Notes under the pieces: generated by a model | What the model was told of the DNA's origin: nothing | Database searches by the model: none | The model's input: the letters and a program-made list of their open reading frames with translations, nothing else | NCBI GenBank assembly: GCA_910574255.1 | Contig: CAJTAK010000001.1 | Location: forward strand, 147,779 to 211,778 | Length of the DNA: 64,000 bases | Source of the DNA: Clostridia bacterium | GTDB lineage: Bacteria > Bacillota > Clostridia > Lachnospirales > Lachnospiraceae | Direction of reading: 5' to 3' | Part shown: piece after piece, positions 1 to 8,063 of the stretch | How positions within the stretch are numbered: the stretch's first letter is position 1 | Layout of the letters: the number at the start of each line of letters is the position of its first letter | Position numbers and translations under genes: made by a program

Positions 1-1
1 A

Positions 2-43
2 ACAGTCTCCCAATATGATTTTTTTGGAGGAATTACAGAATGA
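2..43 (+). CDS. C-terminal end of an upstream gene, probably tnpA-type tyrosine recombinase (partial)
   Basis: An open frame enters from the left edge and ends at the TGA at 41-43, giving the last 13 residues (TVSQYDFFGGITE). Its stop overlaps the ATG of the next gene in an ATGA arrangement, the usual sign of translational coupling. Because the next two genes look like Tn554 TnpB and TnpC, the missing gene is most likely TnpA, the first tyrosine recombinase of that set. The fragment is too short to prove this by itself. Confidence 0.45.
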   Translation, partial: TVSQYDFFGGITE

Positions 44-1695
44 CACAAGATAATAGTTTGATTGACTCAGGGATGTCGGTAAGGCAGTACATAGAAGAAA
101 ATGATACAGGATACCTTTTGATTAAACATAAGGTGGAAAATTCTTTTGAAGATAAAGAATACAGAAAGTATTTTGATAAACTGAAAGAAGAGGGTATTCT
201 TATAAATGATAATTATGAAGATAATAAATGGGTATGCTTTGCAGATAAGGATAGTGCTACAAGGATATTGCAGTTTACCTTTGAAGCATATCCAAAGATT
301 AATTCAGCCGTAAAAAATTACATACTGGTCAAGCTCTTCGTTCAGAAAAGCTCCCTTACAACTGTGAAAAAGAGGCTTCTGCATATCAGACATTTTCTTG
401 AAGATACAAATTTTATGAATCCTGACCATGTAAAGGACTATCAGGATACCCTTAGTACATGGAATGAAAATAAAAAACGGGAGATTATTTCCGTGAGGGA
501 GTTCCTGGCATTCTGCAATCTGGAAAATGCAGAAACTTATTTTAAGGTTGTAAAAAATATTACAAGGATGGAGAACAGTTACAGAAAACTTCCAGACTTT
601 AAAGCAGTGCTGACTTTTGACAGGATTGTTGACGATTACTGGAGTAGTGTAAAGGACACGGAAGACAGATACAGGCTGTTTCCAATCGTGCTGTGGTGGA
701 AACTTACAACAGTCATCCCCACAAGACCTATGGAACTTTATAACCTGAAACGGGATTGTGTGTTTGAGAAGGATGGAAGGTATTTCCTTAAAATCGAAAG
801 GCAGAAGACGGAGCTTGATAAGAACTTTATCTTAGGGGATATTGTAAAGGATTTTGAAATCAATGAAGAGCTGTATACCCTGCTCCATGATTATATAGCT
901 TATTGCAAAAAGATTGATGACTGTAAGTATCTGCTGTCACCGCCAACCTGTGATATTATTTACAGGAAAAAAGTATTGAACACAAGGCAGAAGTTTACCA
1001 CGGAAAAGATGAACAACTATCACAGTATATTTGAAAAGGAAGTTGTGGAAGGAAAGTACCATTATAAAGTGATTAAGGGAAAAGAGACAAAAGCAGGGGA
1101 ACTGCCACACATCTTTTATGGCGATACAAGACACCTTGCGATTATGAACATGATGATGCAGGGGGTAAACCCTATCTATATCGCCCAGCTTGCAGGGCAC
1201 CATACCCTTGATGCACAGGTCGGCTACTACTCCCATCTTGAAACTTTCGCCACATCAAAAACATATGCCCTCAATCAATTTATGAAAAGAAATGGTATGA
1301 TGAAGCAGAATCATTTTAACCATGATGCAGGGAGTGTGGGGAATGTTATCAGAAAAGATCTGCTTGGGGCAGATTATTACAATCTTCCCAAAGTGGCAGG
1401 CGGGCAGGGAAGATGCCGTTCCCAAAATGTTCCTTATGACTGCAGCCATAGAAGCTGCCTTTTCTGTCAGTATTTTCTGCCAGAAAACATATCAGAGGAT
1501 TATCTTGCTTATTACGAAGAAGAGAATGAGAGGGATATGGAGATGATAAAAAGAGAATTAAAGGAATTTCTCGCACAGACTACCAATATAGATGGCAAGG
1601 CTATAAAGCAGGATGCATTGCAGCTTGGAGCACTGATAAACCAAAAGATATTTATAGATTCATACAGATATAAGAAGGGAGAAGAAAGCGGATGA
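40..1695 (+). CDS. tnpB: Tn554 TnpB-like tyrosine recombinase
   Basis: A 551-residue tyrosine recombinase/integrase that would cut and rejoin DNA strands during transposition. The catalytic C-terminal core is readable: an Arg in IPTRPMEL (about residue 230), the box YGDTRHLAI with Arg364, LAGHHTLDAQ, and the nucleophile candidate Tyr397 in GYYSH. Past the core is a Cys-bearing tail (RCRSQNVPYDCSHRSCLFC) and a helical end, a layout I associate with TnpB of Tn554 rather than phage integrases. AGGAGG-like TTGGAGG precedes the ATG by about 9 bases. The start overlaps the stop of the upstream gene, and its own stop overlaps tnpC. The family normally works as TnpA-TnpB-TnpC, integrating without large target duplications. 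Family assignment is good; exact subgroup is inferred. Confidence 0.85.
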   Translation: MTQDNSLIDSGMSVRQYIEENDTGYLLIKHKVENSFEDKEYRKYFDKLKEEGILINDNYEDNKWVCFADKDSATRILQFTFEAYPKINSAVKNYILVKLFVQKSSLTTVKKRLLHIRHFLEDTNFMNPDHVKDYQDTLSTWNENKKREIISVREFLAFCNLENAETYFKVVKNITRMENSYRKLPDFKAVLTFDRIVDDYWSSVKDTEDRYRLFPIVLWWKLTTVIPTRPMELYNLKRDCVFEKDGRYFLKIERQKTELDKNFILGDIVKDFEINEELYTLLHDYIAYCKKIDDCKYLLSPPTCDIIYRKKVLNTRQKFTTEKMNNYHSIFEKEVVEGKYHYKVIKGKETKAGELPHIFYGDTRHLAIMNMMMQGVNPIYIAQLAGHHTLDAQVGYYSHLETFATSKTYALNQFMKRNGMMKQNHFNHDAGSVGNVIRKDLLGADYYNLPKVAGGQGRCRSQNVPYDCSHRSCLFCQYFLPENISEDYLAYYEEENERDMEMIKRELKEFLAQTTNIDGKAIKQDALQLGALINQKIFIDSYRYKKGEESG

Positions 1696-2270
1696 AGAGT
1701 AACAAGGGCGGCAGACCCGCCCAATATTCACATGAGCAGTTATTGAAAATACTGCTCCAATATACAGAAGATAACCCGAACAAAACAGTGAAACTTTATG
1801 AGCTGGAAGAAGCCACAGGGATTAAAAGGCATGTCTGGTCTTACAATATGATGGATGAAATTAATAAGATTAACAGGGAAATCCAGAAGGTAAATATTGC
1901 AAGAACAGGAATCAGCCCATTCCCGTCTGCAGAGCAGATACTGATTTCCTGCAAGGGGGATGAAAAGAAGCTGACAGCACAGATTGAATCCCTGCTTGAT
2001 ATGGTGAGGAACTTAAGCAAATATCAGGATGCGGAGCTGGCGGCCAAGGTGATGCAGAGGGAGTATGAAAATAAGATAGATGAACTGGAATGCATTATCA
2101 AAGAAAAAGAGAAAAAGATTGAAGGATTATTTGCAGAGATTAATAAATTAACCATTGATTCAGGAAATCCCAATGTGCGGAAAGAAAAAGGGATTAAGAG
2201 CAATATCATAGAACTTACTCCGCAGAATATAGAAGAATTTAAAAGCAGAGCAGAGAGGCTGCTGCTGTAA
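1692..2270 (+). CDS. tnpC: Tn554 TnpC-like accessory transposition protein
   Basis: A 192-residue protein that starts inside the stop of tnpB (ATGA). The N-terminus (GGRPAQYSHEQLLKILLQY) fits a DNA-binding helical domain. Residues about 100-155 are a charged heptad-like coiled coil (KVMQREYENKIDELECI, IKEKEKKIEGLFAEI). Order, coupling and coiled coil match TnpC of Tn554-family elements, which helps the two recombinases and influences orientation. There is no catalytic motif. Length is above the roughly 125 residues of the classic Tn554 TnpC, so this is a related, longer form. Confidence 0.7.
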   Translation: MKSNKGGRPAQYSHEQLLKILLQYTEDNPNKTVKLYELEEATGIKRHVWSYNMMDEINKINREIQKVNIARTGISPFPSAEQILISCKGDEKKLTAQIESLLDMVRNLSKYQDAELAAKVMQREYENKIDELECIIKEKEKKIEGLFAEINKLTIDSGNPNVRKEKGIKSNIIELTPQNIEEFKSRAERLLL

Positions 2271-2427
2271 AGGAAAAACAATGAAAGAAACATAAAAACT
2301 GTCATCATATTTATCTGATTGATGGTTTGTGATGCAGTTTGTATAACCAAAATATAAAACAATATAAAAGAGAATAAAATATTATGACATTTTATGCCAT
2401 GAAATAACATAAATCAAATAAAATGAC

Positions 2428-2455
2428 AGGCAGTTGCGGATAAAACGAACTGCCT
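2428..2455 (+). terminator. Stem-loop after tnpC
   Basis: AGGCAGTT pairs with AACTGCCT across a 12-base loop. It lies in the 219-base AT-rich gap between tnpC and the next gene. There is no clear T run, so it may be a weak terminator or only a structural element. Nothing else is seen in this gap. Confidence 0.35.
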
Positions 2456-2489
2456 CAATATCAAATGAGAAAGGAAGGATAGATTGCAT

Positions 2490-3395
2490 ATGCAGTTTGA
2501 CATAAAAAACAAGGAAGACAGAATTAAATTATCGTATGAGGTTGCATTTTATATGATGACGATTGGATGCCAGAATATGAAGAAGTTCCTGCATATTCCA
2601 GAAGAATATATAACAGAGGGAGGCTATGCGCTTGGCAGGGTATGGGTGGCTCTACAGGATGATTATAACCAGAACAGGCTGGAGGAAGATGATATAAGAT
2701 TCCTGTTAAAGATTAAGATGCCTCTTGCGGATTCTCCACAAAAGGAACTTGGCATATGGCTCGACAGGGCAGATGAAACGGAAAAGTATTACAGGGAGCA
2801 TGGTACACTGTCTATGCCAAATACAACTCTGTTCCATGATGGAGTAAATATGTTCCAATGGGTTCATCATCAGAAGAAGTCTTATAAACTGGGTGAACTT
2901 TCGCCATATCAGATAAAACGTCTTGAAGATATGGGGATTCAATGGATCAAGTCTAGAAAGATAGCTGAATGGGATATGGCATATGGTTATGCCAAACAGT
3001 ATTATGAGAAAAATGGACATTTGTTTGTTCCTAAGAAGTATGTTGCTCTTGATGGGTTTGAACTTGGAAAATGGATTCAGGAGCAGAGAAACAGGTATCT
3101 TGGGTTATCAAGATATGAAATCAGTGATGAAAAGATTGATATGCTTGAAGAGATTGGAATGTTTTGGGAAGACCTAAAAAATGCTGAGTGGGATTGGTTT
3201 GTTGGGCTTTTAAGGGAGTGCATCAAGAAGATGGAGAAACCCTTGGTGATTGGGAAAAATTATAGATATAAAAATTATGCCCTTGGGGAGAAAGTAAGAA
3301 CTGTGATTGAGCAGTATGCAGACGGAAGATTAACAGCGGAGCAGGAGAGAGACCTTAGAAGAACTGGATTTAAGTTTAGTATACATATCAGGTGA
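2490..3395 (+). CDS. Protein built of helicase-associated (HA) repeats
   Basis: About 301 residues made almost entirely of four HA-type repeats (PF03457-like), each a Trp/aromatic-rich three-helix unit. The clearest is at about residues 165-235, with WDMAYGYAKQYYEKNGHL followed by GFELGKWIQEQRNRY and LEEIGMFWED. Other copies start near residues 10, 90 and 235. HA repeats usually sit at the C-terminus of helicases and are thought to bind nucleic acid, but no helicase motif is present. I chose ATG 2490 because AAGGAAGGA lies 10 bases upstream; a TTG at 2484 is possible. It follows the Tn554-like module, so it is probably cargo. Its function is unknown. Confidence 0.75.
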   Translation: MQFDIKNKEDRIKLSYEVAFYMMTIGCQNMKKFLHIPEEYITEGGYALGRVWVALQDDYNQNRLEEDDIRFLLKIKMPLADSPQKELGIWLDRADETEKYYREHGTLSMPNTTLFHDGVNMFQWVHHQKKSYKLGELSPYQIKRLEDMGIQWIKSRKIAEWDMAYGYAKQYYEKNGHLFVPKKYVALDGFELGKWIQEQRNRYLGLSRYEISDEKIDMLEEIGMFWEDLKNAEWDWFVGLLRECIKKMEKPLVIGKNYRYKNYALGEKVRTVIEQYADGRLTAEQERDLRRTGFKFSIHIR

Positions 3396-3415
3396 GAAAA
3401 TAAAAATCAGAGACC

Positions 3416-3673
3416 CTACTTTTTTAGAGCCTTTATTATTTTTAATAATTTCAGTCTTTTCTTTTTAGAGGTTATACCAGCATCTTCAAGTATGCTATTT
3501 AATTGTTTCAGGCTTTCTTTATAAGAATCATTTTTGAATATATGTTGATTGATTGAATTATATTTTTGCTTAATATTGTATCTGATTGTAGATACAATTA
3601 GAATCACAATTATTAAAAGTGTTATAGAGATTACCACAATACCCCAAAATGCATACCTATTTATTCCAAACAT
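3416..3673 (-). CDS. Small single-span membrane protein, unknown
   Basis: An 85-residue protein with one strong membrane segment at residues 8-30 (WGIVVISITLLIIVILIV) followed by a basic, helical cytoplasmic-type tail ending in KKKRLKLLKIIKALKK. A clear GGAAGGG ribosome binding site precedes the ATG by about 6 bases on the minus strand. It is convergent with the HA-repeat gene, 20 bases away. I do not recognise a family. The good start signal and coherent membrane topology argue that it is real. Confidence 0.6.
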   Translation of the reverse strand: MFGINRYAFWGIVVISITLLIIVILIVSTIRYNIKQKYNSINQHIFKNDSYKESLKQLNSILEDAGITSKKKRLKLLKIIKALKK

Positions 3674-4050
3674 AATATTCCCTTCCGTTTATAATTGCTT
3701 AATCATTTGGAAGGGAATAAAAAAGACAGAATTCTCCTAACAAATGAAATAACTCACCAGTCGAATATTCAAAACAATAATAGCCAAAGTTTTTCATTGA
3801 CAAATCCCAAAATGACTATATAAGTTTTGAAGATTCTTGCTAGGAAAATCTATCCTTTACTATAAAAGCAAGAAATAAATATTTATAAAACAAATATTAC
3901 ATACTATAAACTTATCTGGACAAATGTTACTACACTTTATGCTGTTATGTCAATATGGTTTTTAAAAATTTTAATTAAAGTTTCGGCTGTTTTTCGACAA
4001 AAAATTGGTAAAAGGTTGTTTTTGGATTAAAATATTAAAACTATATTAAA
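3674..4050. other. AT-rich intergenic region, no gene seen
   Basis: 377 bases of very AT-rich sequence between the small membrane gene and the folded region. Near its end, TTGGTA and TAAAAT about 17 bases apart (around 4005-4035) could be a promoter firing into the folded region. No credible coding frame is seen. Confidence 0.4.
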
Positions 4051-4356
4051 GTTCCCGAACGGGTCGAGCGAATCTCAAATAAAAAATGTGGGGATTGTCC
4101 AGTGGACGATTCCCATATTTTTTATGGCCCTGATTAAGGTTGTCCGCAAGGACAAATTGTTTCTGCTGGCAGGAACAATTTCCTTAATAGTGGAGCGAAG
4201 CGGAACGGGAAGGGTGAGACAATCTGTTCATGCTTTGACCGCTTGCGGGGAAAGCATAGATTGGCGAGACCCGTTTCCTAAGGTAGAGCCACAAGTTTAG
4301 ATTTTACAAGAAAAGGGATTGGAATTACTGGAATAGAGGTTGATACCCTTTTCTTG
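4051..4356 (+). ncRNA. Candidate structured non-coding RNA, class not recognised
   Basis: The + strand can fold almost throughout. Elements in order: CCCG-AA-CGGG (4054-4063); a 20-bp stem at about 4081-4123 with only an AGT loop and three G-U pairs; a three-way junction closed by TTAAGG and CCTTAA (about 4134-4187) that encloses TTGTCC-GCAA-GGACAA, a GNRA tetraloop, and ATTGTTTCTG/CAGGAACAAT. Then comes a compound stem at 4213-4272 (GGGT/ACCC, CAATCT/AGATTG, ATGCTTT/AAAGCAT, CCGC/GCGG). Last is CAAGAAAAGGG with CCCTTTTCTTG at 4307-4356. G-U pairs inside long stems and a GNRA loop point to selection on RNA rather than DNA. It lies directly before the AbiTii-TIR cassette and could be its leader, an independent RNA, or a piece of the mobile element. 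I could not match it to a known class. Confidence 0.6.
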
Positions 4357-4524
4357 CGAAATATTGTAGACTGATTTTTGTAACAGTATAGTTTTCAAAT
4401 TGATTTATTGAGATACTTTATTTATAATGGAAGATAGAGTTGCGAAATACATTATATATAGAAATTGAAAGCTAAAATATATTGTTGCCATTATGTGAGG
4501 AATTGAAGGAATAGGAGTATAGGG

Positions 4525-6111
4525 ATGGAACAATCTGTTTATGAATTGCAACAGATGGCTCTTGATAAGAATGCCGATATTGAAGAGTTGCTTAGAAAGG
4601 CATATTTGATAGCAGTTTCAACAAATCAAAAAGATATTGAGAAATGGATTCTTAATGAGCAAAATGGTTATCAAAGTGTGGATGATCTTCCTGAGTACAG
4701 ATTTCTGAGGGGCGAATTAAAGGCATACAATTTTGGAAGATGGATTCCTACTCAATTTAGTAAACAAGAGCAAGCAGAAGCATTTTCTAAATTGCCGTTT
4801 ACGGAATCTATTTCAGGAATTGTTGAAGCATACCAAAATAGCAGTAATGGGAGTGCCTCATATTCCATTACGGATGCTTTAACACAAGCACTTAACAAAA
4901 ACGGAAGTTTTGTTACCGTTTATAATTATTTTGTATCTACAGGACAACTAAAACAAGTAATTAGTTCTGTTCAAAATAAGATTTTGCATTGGACTATCGA
5001 ATTGGAAAAGAATAGTCAGGCAATGAAAAAAGAAATAGAAGAGACAAAGAGTGTTAAGGAGAGAGAAGTTTTGATGAAAGCGAATATATTTTTATCCTAT
5101 TGTTGGAATGATTCAAGTGAAGCGGATAAAATCTATGATTATCTCAAGAACAGTCAAAATGTTGAGTTACATAGAGATACTATTGACATTGGGAAATGGG
5201 GTAGTATAAAAGAATATATGCAATCCATTAGCAATATGGATTATACAATTCTTCTTATTTCAGATTCATATTTAAAATCTGCTAATTGCATGTATGAAGT
5301 TTTGGAAGTAATGCGAGATAGAAATTATAGAGATAAAATTTTCCCTGCTGTTATATATTCGGGAATCTATAGTCCTGTTACAAGAGCAAAATATGTGAAG
5401 CATTGGCAGGATGAATTTAAAGAATTAGAGAATACATTGAAAGAAATTAATGTGCAGAATCTTGGAAAGTTAAATGAAGATTTAAAACGGCGACAGGATA
5501 TTTCTTCTAATATTGCAGAGTTTTTGGATGTTGTTTCTGATATGAACAATCCTAATATTGAAGATGTATGTATAGCAATTGAGGAAAAATTAAGTCAGAA
5601 AGGTTTTCTTGGGAATAAAAATAGTCAAATTAATGATGCAAATGATATATTTGCATCATTAGGAATCTCAAAAACGAAATATCACTCTGAACCTACAGAT
5701 TTAGAAGTCAATCAGTTTGTAAAAGACAGTTTTAATCAGATTGTAGAGTTATTATCACAATTATGCCAGCGGTATCAAACTAAAAATGCATGGATGCAAG
5801 TGCAAATTGAACAGGTTGATACAAGAACTGTGATTTATCAGTTTTATAAAAATGGGCAATTAGCAAGAGGACTGAAATTATTTTTGAGCAGTATGTTTGG
5901 CGGTGGGATAGAGAATATAGGATTATCGGATAATATAATGTCATTTGGCAGTGGGAATTCATGGAATGGTATGTATGATGCAAAATTTATAGATGGAGAA
6001 TTAAAACTGTATGCAACAATGTCATTAATGAACAGTCAAAAGGCAATGACAGTTAAAGAAGTTGTAGCGGATATTTGGGAGCATTATATACAAATGTATT
6101 TGGAGAGATAA
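4525..6111 (+). CDS. AbiTii-TIR domain protein, probable anti-phage effector
   Basis: 528 residues in three parts. Residues 1-155 are an AbiTii domain (YELQQMALDKNADIEELLRKAY, then EQNGY, LPEYRFLRGE, RWIP). Residues about 187-330 are a TIR domain (NIFLSYCWNDSSEADKIYDYL, LLISDSYLKSANCMYEVLEV); the Glu258 position matches the catalytic Glu of NAD-consuming TIR domains. Residues about 395-528 form an unrecognised domain rich in beta strands and Gly (MFGGGIENIGL, SFGSGNSWNGMY), a candidate sensor or partner-binding part. TIR proteins in bacterial defence typically degrade NAD or make NAD-derived signals when phage is sensed; that this one does so is inferred. It is the first of four tightly spaced genes. 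ATG is preceded by AGGAGT. Confidence 0.85.
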   Translation: MEQSVYELQQMALDKNADIEELLRKAYLIAVSTNQKDIEKWILNEQNGYQSVDDLPEYRFLRGELKAYNFGRWIPTQFSKQEQAEAFSKLPFTESISGIVEAYQNSSNGSASYSITDALTQALNKNGSFVTVYNYFVSTGQLKQVISSVQNKILHWTIELEKNSQAMKKEIEETKSVKEREVLMKANIFLSYCWNDSSEADKIYDYLKNSQNVELHRDTIDIGKWGSIKEYMQSISNMDYTILLISDSYLKSANCMYEVLEVMRDRNYRDKIFPAVIYSGIYSPVTRAKYVKHWQDEFKELENTLKEINVQNLGKLNEDLKRRQDISSNIAEFLDVVSDMNNPNIEDVCIAIEEKLSQKGFLGNKNSQINDANDIFASLGISKTKYHSEPTDLEVNQFVKDSFNQIVELLSQLCQRYQTKNAWMQVQIEQVDTRTVIYQFYKNGQLARGLKLFLSSMFGGGIENIGLSDNIMSFGSGNSWNGMYDAKFIDGELKLYATMSLMNSQKAMTVKEVVADIWEHYIQMYLER

Positions 6112-6124
6112 GAGGGATTTTTGT

Positions 6125-6379
6125 ATGTATGAGAGTAAACTTATAAATAAAGTGGAAGAAGGCAAAGTGTATAAAAGGGAGATATTAGAAGAATTTATAT
6201 TGAAACAACATTATCATCTTTATTCTAAAACAATGGGAAGCAATTTGTACTTGGGTGGACAAGTTATGTGTATGGTTGAGAAGGTAATAGAGGGGGATTA
6301 TCAGTTTTTCAATGATGATGGTAAAATGGTACATATTGAGCCTGTTAAAGGTATTGTTTTTGCAGAATTGAAATTATGA
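6125..6379 (+). CDS. Small protein of the AbiTii-TIR cassette, unknown
   Basis: An 84-residue protein starting 13 bases after the TIR gene, with AGAGGG about 8 bases before the ATG. The N-terminal half is helical (SKLINKVEEGKVYKREILEEF). The second half looks like short strands (GGQVMCMVEKVIEGDYQFF, then GKMVHIEPVKGIVFAEL). It has no signal peptide, no membrane span and no recognised motif. The tight spacing in a one-direction gene run suggests co-expression with the TIR protein. It might be a regulator, inhibitor or accessory subunit, but nothing in the sequence decides this. Confidence 0.6.
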   Translation: MYESKLINKVEEGKVYKREILEEFILKQHYHLYSKTMGSNLYLGGQVMCMVEKVIEGDYQFFNDDGKMVHIEPVKGIVFAELKL

Positions 6380-6409
6380 TTATAAAAATTAAGTGGGAGA
6401 TAGAAGAGA

Positions 6410-7129
6410 TTGAGTGTATCTATTAAATTCAACAAGCAAGGAATAGAAAAAATTAAAAAACAGATGGAAAGGGAGCTTAATCGTCAGATTCAGATTGGAG
6501 TGCGTGATTTGAGAAAAGATAGTGAGAAATTTTTGGAGATTGTTCTTAGAAAAAGAGAAAAAATAGGAGAAGATGCTTTGAGTTTTGGTTTAGAGGATTT
6601 CAAAGAAATCCCCAATATTCAAATGAATATCAAAACTATTTTAGATGATTTGAAGATACATGGTTGTATTAGTGATAACAGTTCAATGTATGTCACTGGT
6701 GAAATGGATATATATTTAACAATGGAAGGAATTGAATATTTTAAAGATAAAGAAAGGGTGAATCAGCTAGAACAGATGAGTAGTAATGTAACAAATTTTT
6801 ATGGTCCAGTAAATAATATGCAAATGCAGCAAGGTACTGTTAATTCAACACAAACACAAACAATTTCAACAGAATCTGTGGATTTTGATAAGGTTGCAGA
6901 ATTTGTTGAAAAGATTAAGAAGTATGATTCACTTTTGGAAGATGAATATGGAGAACAAGCAACAGAAGTTCGGGAAAAATTGAATGAGATTTCATCCTTA
7001 GTTCAAAAGAAAGAGAATACTGGAAGAATAAAATCATTACTGATTGAACTGAAAAATTTGTCGGTTGGAGTAGGAGGAAGTTTAATTGCAACAGGTATTA
7101 TAGAGGGGATAAAACTTCTTTTTATGTAG
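6410..7129 (+). CDS. Coiled-coil protein with NFYG..QQGT motif and C-terminal membrane-like helix
   Basis: 239 residues starting at a TTG with GTGGGAG about 12 bases upstream. Residues 1-120 form a helical domain (FNKQGIEKIKKQMERELNRQ). Around residue 127 is NFYGPVNNMQMQQGT, a linker motif I associate with the tails of AbiTii-type and other defence proteins. Then come an acidic helical stretch (residues about 155-205) and a hydrophobic end, VGVGGSLIATGIIEGIKLLF, that could insert in or touch a membrane. The same NFY..V......QG motif ends the AbiTii protein just downstream, linking the two. The protein may be a membrane-acting or oligomerising partner (inference). Confidence 0.65.
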   Translation: MSVSIKFNKQGIEKIKKQMERELNRQIQIGVRDLRKDSEKFLEIVLRKREKIGEDALSFGLEDFKEIPNIQMNIKTILDDLKIHGCISDNSSMYVTGEMDIYLTMEGIEYFKDKERVNQLEQMSSNVTNFYGPVNNMQMQQGTVNSTQTQTISTESVDFDKVAEFVEKIKKYDSLLEDEYGEQATEVREKLNEISSLVQKKENTGRIKSLLIELKNLSVGVGGSLIATGIIEGIKLLFM

Positions 7130-7141
7130 GAGGTATGGATT

Positions 7142-7765
7142 ATGAGTGGTATCGTTTTAGAATTGCAAAGAGAAGCACTGGATAAAACGGCCAATATAGA
7201 ATCACTATTAAGAAAAGCATATGTTATAGCTAAAAAATTGAAATTAGAAAAGTTTGAAGAGTGGATCAAACAAGAGCAAGAGGGGTATTCGATTGAGGTA
7301 GAAGTTCCAACATATAGATATATAGGTGGATCAGTGTATGCTCTTAATCCTGTGAATGGTAGGTGGATACCAGTCGGAATTTCTGATGGTGGGAGAAATA
7401 AATTTTCTAAATTTCCCATAAAGGAAGGGATTTCTAGTTTAAATGATCTTTACATAACTGCTAAGGATAATGTTTCTTTTTCTATTAGTAGTACATTAAC
7501 AGATACCTTTAATAAAACATCTCCTTTTGAGACAATATATTCATTTGTTGTTCCGAAAAGTCAATTGCATCAGGTTATAAGCATAGTTCAAAATAGTATA
7601 TTAGATTGGACCTTATTATTAGAAGAGAATGGAATAGAAGGAGAAAATCTTTCATTTACAAATGCGGAGATAGAAAATGCTCAATTACCAATCATCAATA
7701 ATTATATAAATAACTTTTATGCTAATGTGGAAGGTATAGACTTGCGACAAGGTAATTCTAAATAA
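7142..7765 (+). CDS. Stand-alone AbiTii domain protein
   Basis: 207 residues. The first 160 are a second AbiTii domain, clearly paralogous to the N-terminus of the TIR protein: LELQREALDKTANIESLLRKAY, EQEGY, PTYRYIGG, GRWIP, and matching ends VISIVQNSILDW here versus VISSVQNKILHW there. Instead of a TIR domain it ends with an acidic linker and INNFYANVEGIDLRQGNSK, the same motif seen in the preceding coiled-coil protein. It starts 12 bases after that gene, with AGGAGGT about 7 bases before the ATG. AbiTii was named from abortive-infection proteins; its biochemical role is not established. The domain copies could mediate pairing between the TIR protein and this one (inference). Confidence 0.8.
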   Translation: MSGIVLELQREALDKTANIESLLRKAYVIAKKLKLEKFEEWIKQEQEGYSIEVEVPTYRYIGGSVYALNPVNGRWIPVGISDGGRNKFSKFPIKEGISSLNDLYITAKDNVSFSISSTLTDTFNKTSPFETIYSFVVPKSQLHQVISIVQNSILDWTLLLEENGIEGENLSFTNAEIENAQLPIINNYINNFYANVEGIDLRQGNSK

Positions 7766-7774
7766 TGTATTGTT

Positions 7775-7805
7775 AAGAACTTGGAACTCATTATTCTAAG
7801 TTCTT
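7775..7805. terminator. Shared bidirectional terminator of the AbiTii cassette and the XRE gene
   Basis: AAGAACTT pairs with AAGTTCTT and runs into a T-rich tract. It sits between the converging ends of the AbiTii gene and the XRE-type regulator, and overlaps the last codons of the latter. Confidence 0.6.
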
Positions 7806-8063
7806 TTTCTTTTTTTTCATAGAAACTTCTTCTTCCCGTTTTTTGTTAAATATCTTTTCTTCTTCGGTAAGCTCATATGACAGGATATCCTGTGGTTCAC
7901 AATGCAGGATCATGCATAGATCGTTAATTGTGGATGTGGTGATGGATTCCCCGTTTGCCATACGGCGAAGAGTATTGCTGCTGATGCCGTAGTGGTAAAT
8001 CAAAGAATATTTTGTGATGCCTTTTTCTTTCATTGTTTTCCAAAAGTTACCGTAGCTGATCAT
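7791..8063 (-). CDS. Small XRE-family (Cro/CI-like) DNA-binding regulator
   Basis: A 90-residue helix-turn-helix protein that would act as a transcription regulator. The HTH reads KEKGITKYSLIYHYGISSNTL followed by RRMANGESITTSTINDL, and LHCEPQDILSY closes the domain in the typical XRE way. The C-terminal tail is lysine-rich. The ATG at 8061-8063 is preceded by GGAGGTG with 6-base spacing; a GTG three codons further out is less likely. It is convergent with the defence cassette, so it may regulate this island, though no operator was identified. Confidence 0.85.
   Translation of the reverse strand: MISYGNFWKTMKEKGITKYSLIYHYGISSNTLRRMANGESITTSTINDLCMILHCEPQDILSYELTEEEKIFNKKREEEVSMKKKKKNLE

Noticed and set aside
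4088..4300. A 70-codon + strand frame
   Set aside because: It runs through the strongest stems of the folded region, has no ribosome binding site, and its protein looks random; structure explains the sequence better.
4051..4356. Group II intron or retron RNA
   Set aside because: No reverse transcriptase is nearby and no intron domain V or 5-prime GUGYG pattern was seen.
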